Assembly: GCA_016719885.1 (NCBI GenBank)
Contig: JADJYF010000012.1
Span: 1-64,000, forward strand
Reading direction: 5' to 3'
Length of the DNA: 64,000 bases
DNA from: Pseudomonadota bacterium
GTDB lineage: Bacteria > Pseudomonadota > Gammaproteobacteria > Ga0077536
This document shows positions 63,097-64,000 of this stretch, piece after piece. Positions within the stretch are counted from its first letter, which is position 1. Each line of letters opens with the position of its first letter. The notes under the pieces were generated by a model. That model saw only the letters and a program-made list of their open reading frames with translations. It was not told where the DNA came from and made no database searches. Made by a program: the position numbers and the translations under genes.

Positions 63097-64000
63097 CTAA
63101 CCGACAACGAGAAATCTCGAGCGGAGGAGGACGTTCTCACGATGGAACTCCAAGTAACGCTTCTGCCCATCTCCGAACCGCCCGACATTGAGTGATCGAT
63201 TTGGGTCGAGCCCCATACGCGACAAGGACTCGCGATCGGCAACCGGTGAGATCAGAACGTCACCATTGCTTTCGAATCCAATAAAGCCACGGTCGAACAG
63301 GTGATCTGCATTCGGCGTCAGCAGTAATCCGTTTTCGCCATCCAACCGTTCGTCATTGGTCGCATCACGCCATGGTTTGCAATGACTGGCGCGCAAGTGT
63401 TCAGGCCGATTGACGCCCGTAATTCGACAGCTTCGCTCGATCTGCATCACCCGTTCCTTGAATAGGCCTTGGCCGCGACGGGCCAGGACAATTGCCTGGC
63501 GATCGGTTTCGATGACGCGGTCATCCTGGCGCAGGACGTCCATTTCGTGTTCTTCCCACTCGACCAATCCTATGGCCGGCTGAATCGGCGGCTGGTCAGC
63601 GACGAAATGGCCGCGTATGAGGTCACGGGCTTCTGCGCCGATGAGATCTACCACAGCGAAAGCGAGCGTCTCGGGTAGATGGGTAAGATAGACGCCCTGA
63701 AGTCCGCGGCCGTTACTTCGCAGCGGCGCATATTTCGCGGGGAGCAGTGGTGCCAATACGTGCATGTGTTCGACAGGTCGGATAGGTAATCGGAGTTCCG
63801 TGAAACCCACGTCCACCCGCCACCCGATCAGCTCCCAATAGGCACCGGTCGAACCAAACTCCAGCGGTTTCGGCGCCTCGTACGCATGGGATCGCGCGAT
63901 GCCTATCGACTTGATAAGCGTATCGGCGAACGAAAATACGACATCTCCTGGTGAGACCTCCCGCATGAAATCATAGAAGGGGTTGCGGACGTCGCCTTTG
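63097..64000 (-). CDS. HNH endonuclease with modified-DNA-reader-like N-terminus (N-terminus beyond window)
   Basis: At least 301 codons; the frame is open at base 64000 (upstream codons read KGDVRNPFYDF before MREVSPGDVVF). The HNH_2-type nuclease is complete at the C-terminus: CRITGVN, LRASHCKPWRDA, LDGENGLLLTPNADHLFDRGFIGF. The N-terminal part (SPGDVVFSFADTLIKSIGIA, VDVGFTEL) resembles the first domain of ScoMcrA/SRA-HNH-type modification-dependent enzymes. It is likely a type IV-like restriction enzyme, 353 bp upstream of zorA on the same strand. Its distance from zorA suggests it is transcribed separately. Confidence 0.8.
   Translation of the reverse strand, partial: KGDVRNPFYDFMREVSPGDVVFSFADTLIKSIGIARSHAYEAPKPLEFGSTGAYWELIGWRVDVGFTELRLPIRPVEHMHVLAPLLPAKYAPLRSNGRGLQGVYLTHLPETLAFAVVDLIGAEARDLIRGHFVADQPPIQPAIGLVEWEEHEMDVLRQDDRVIETDRQAIVLARRGQGLFKERVMQIERSCRITGVNRPEHLRASHCKPWRDATNDERLDGENGLLLTPNADHLFDRGFIGFESNGDVLISPVADRESLSRMGLDPNRSLNVGRFGDGQKRYLEFHRENVLLRSRFLVVG

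Larger units (their letters stand above)
49838..64000. mobile_element. Probable genomic island (left end; right end beyond window)
   Basis: Bounded on the left by the tRNA 3' fragment. Contents are AbiE-like TA, hipBA, type I Zorya and an HNH nuclease, with gene debris in between, and the Zorya part is visibly richer in A/T than the rest of the window. No integrase was seen, so it may lie past 64000 or be lost. The intact tRNA is expected at the right end. Confidence 0.6.

Noticed and set aside
63097..64000. HNH gene as zorE of a type II Zorya system
   Set aside because: The locus already has complete zorC and zorD (type I), and the HNH gene is 353 bp upstream with a ScoMcrA-like N-terminus.

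Overview
The window is GC-rich chromosomal DNA from a Gram-negative bacterium, most likely an uncultured or little-studied gammaproteobacterium. This is inferred from Wza/Wzz/Wzy/Wzx polysaccharide genes, two PEP-CTERM-type sorting signals, a sigma-54 promoter, a REP-like palindrome and a catabolic block with two Baeyer-Villiger monooxygenases. No rRNA operon, CRISPR array or complete tRNA was seen.

Region 1 (1-4621): the N-terminal part of a giant surface protein on the minus strand (thioester-type head plus SdrD/Cna_B-like repeats), then a 55-residue protein that is little more than a signal peptide and a PEP-CTERM tail, preceded by a very good sigma-54 promoter. Region 2 (4622-5776): an amidohydrolase.

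Region 3 (about 5900-37950): a large exopolysaccharide/O-antigen-type locus. It holds dTDP-rhamnose genes (rmlB, rmlA, rmlD, and rmlC far downstream), a CDP-glucose branch (rfbF, rfbG, a C-methyltransferase, an epimerase), at least six glycosyltransferases, two serine-acetyltransferase-like enzymes, two radical SAM/SPASM enzymes, an Asp/Asn hydroxylase-like oxygenase, Wzx flippase, Wzy polymerase, Wzz/GumC-type co-polymerase with a degenerate tyrosine-kinase-like ATPase, Wza, a DegT-type aminotransferase and an initiating sugar-phosphate transferase. Nucleotide sugars would be made, assembled on undecaprenyl phosphate, flipped, polymerised and exported. A predicted glycanase and a PEP-CTERM protein lie inside the locus.

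Region 4 (38439-49642): a catabolic and miscellaneous block with two divergent Baeyer-Villiger monooxygenases, a CoA transferase, a zinc alcohol dehydrogenase, a cupin, a phytanoyl-CoA dioxygenase-like protein, a NYN-domain protein and a Fic protein.

Region 5 (about 49838 to beyond 64000): a probable genomic island starting at a 45-bp 3' fragment of a tRNA (CAU anticodon) gene, the typical scar of tRNA-targeted integration. It carries an AbiE-like toxin-antitoxin pair (toxin interrupted by a stop codon), gene remnants, hipBA, a type I Zorya anti-phage operon (zorA-zorB-zorC-zorD, minus strand, visibly more AT-rich) and an HNH endonuclease running off the window.

A recurrent oddity is single-base indels, often in short homopolymers, that break otherwise well-conserved genes (rmlA, an epimerase, a radical SAM gene, a GT2 gene, the aminotransferase, and zorC twice). 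Consensus sequencing error is the simplest explanation, so these genes are annotated as single units across the shift.
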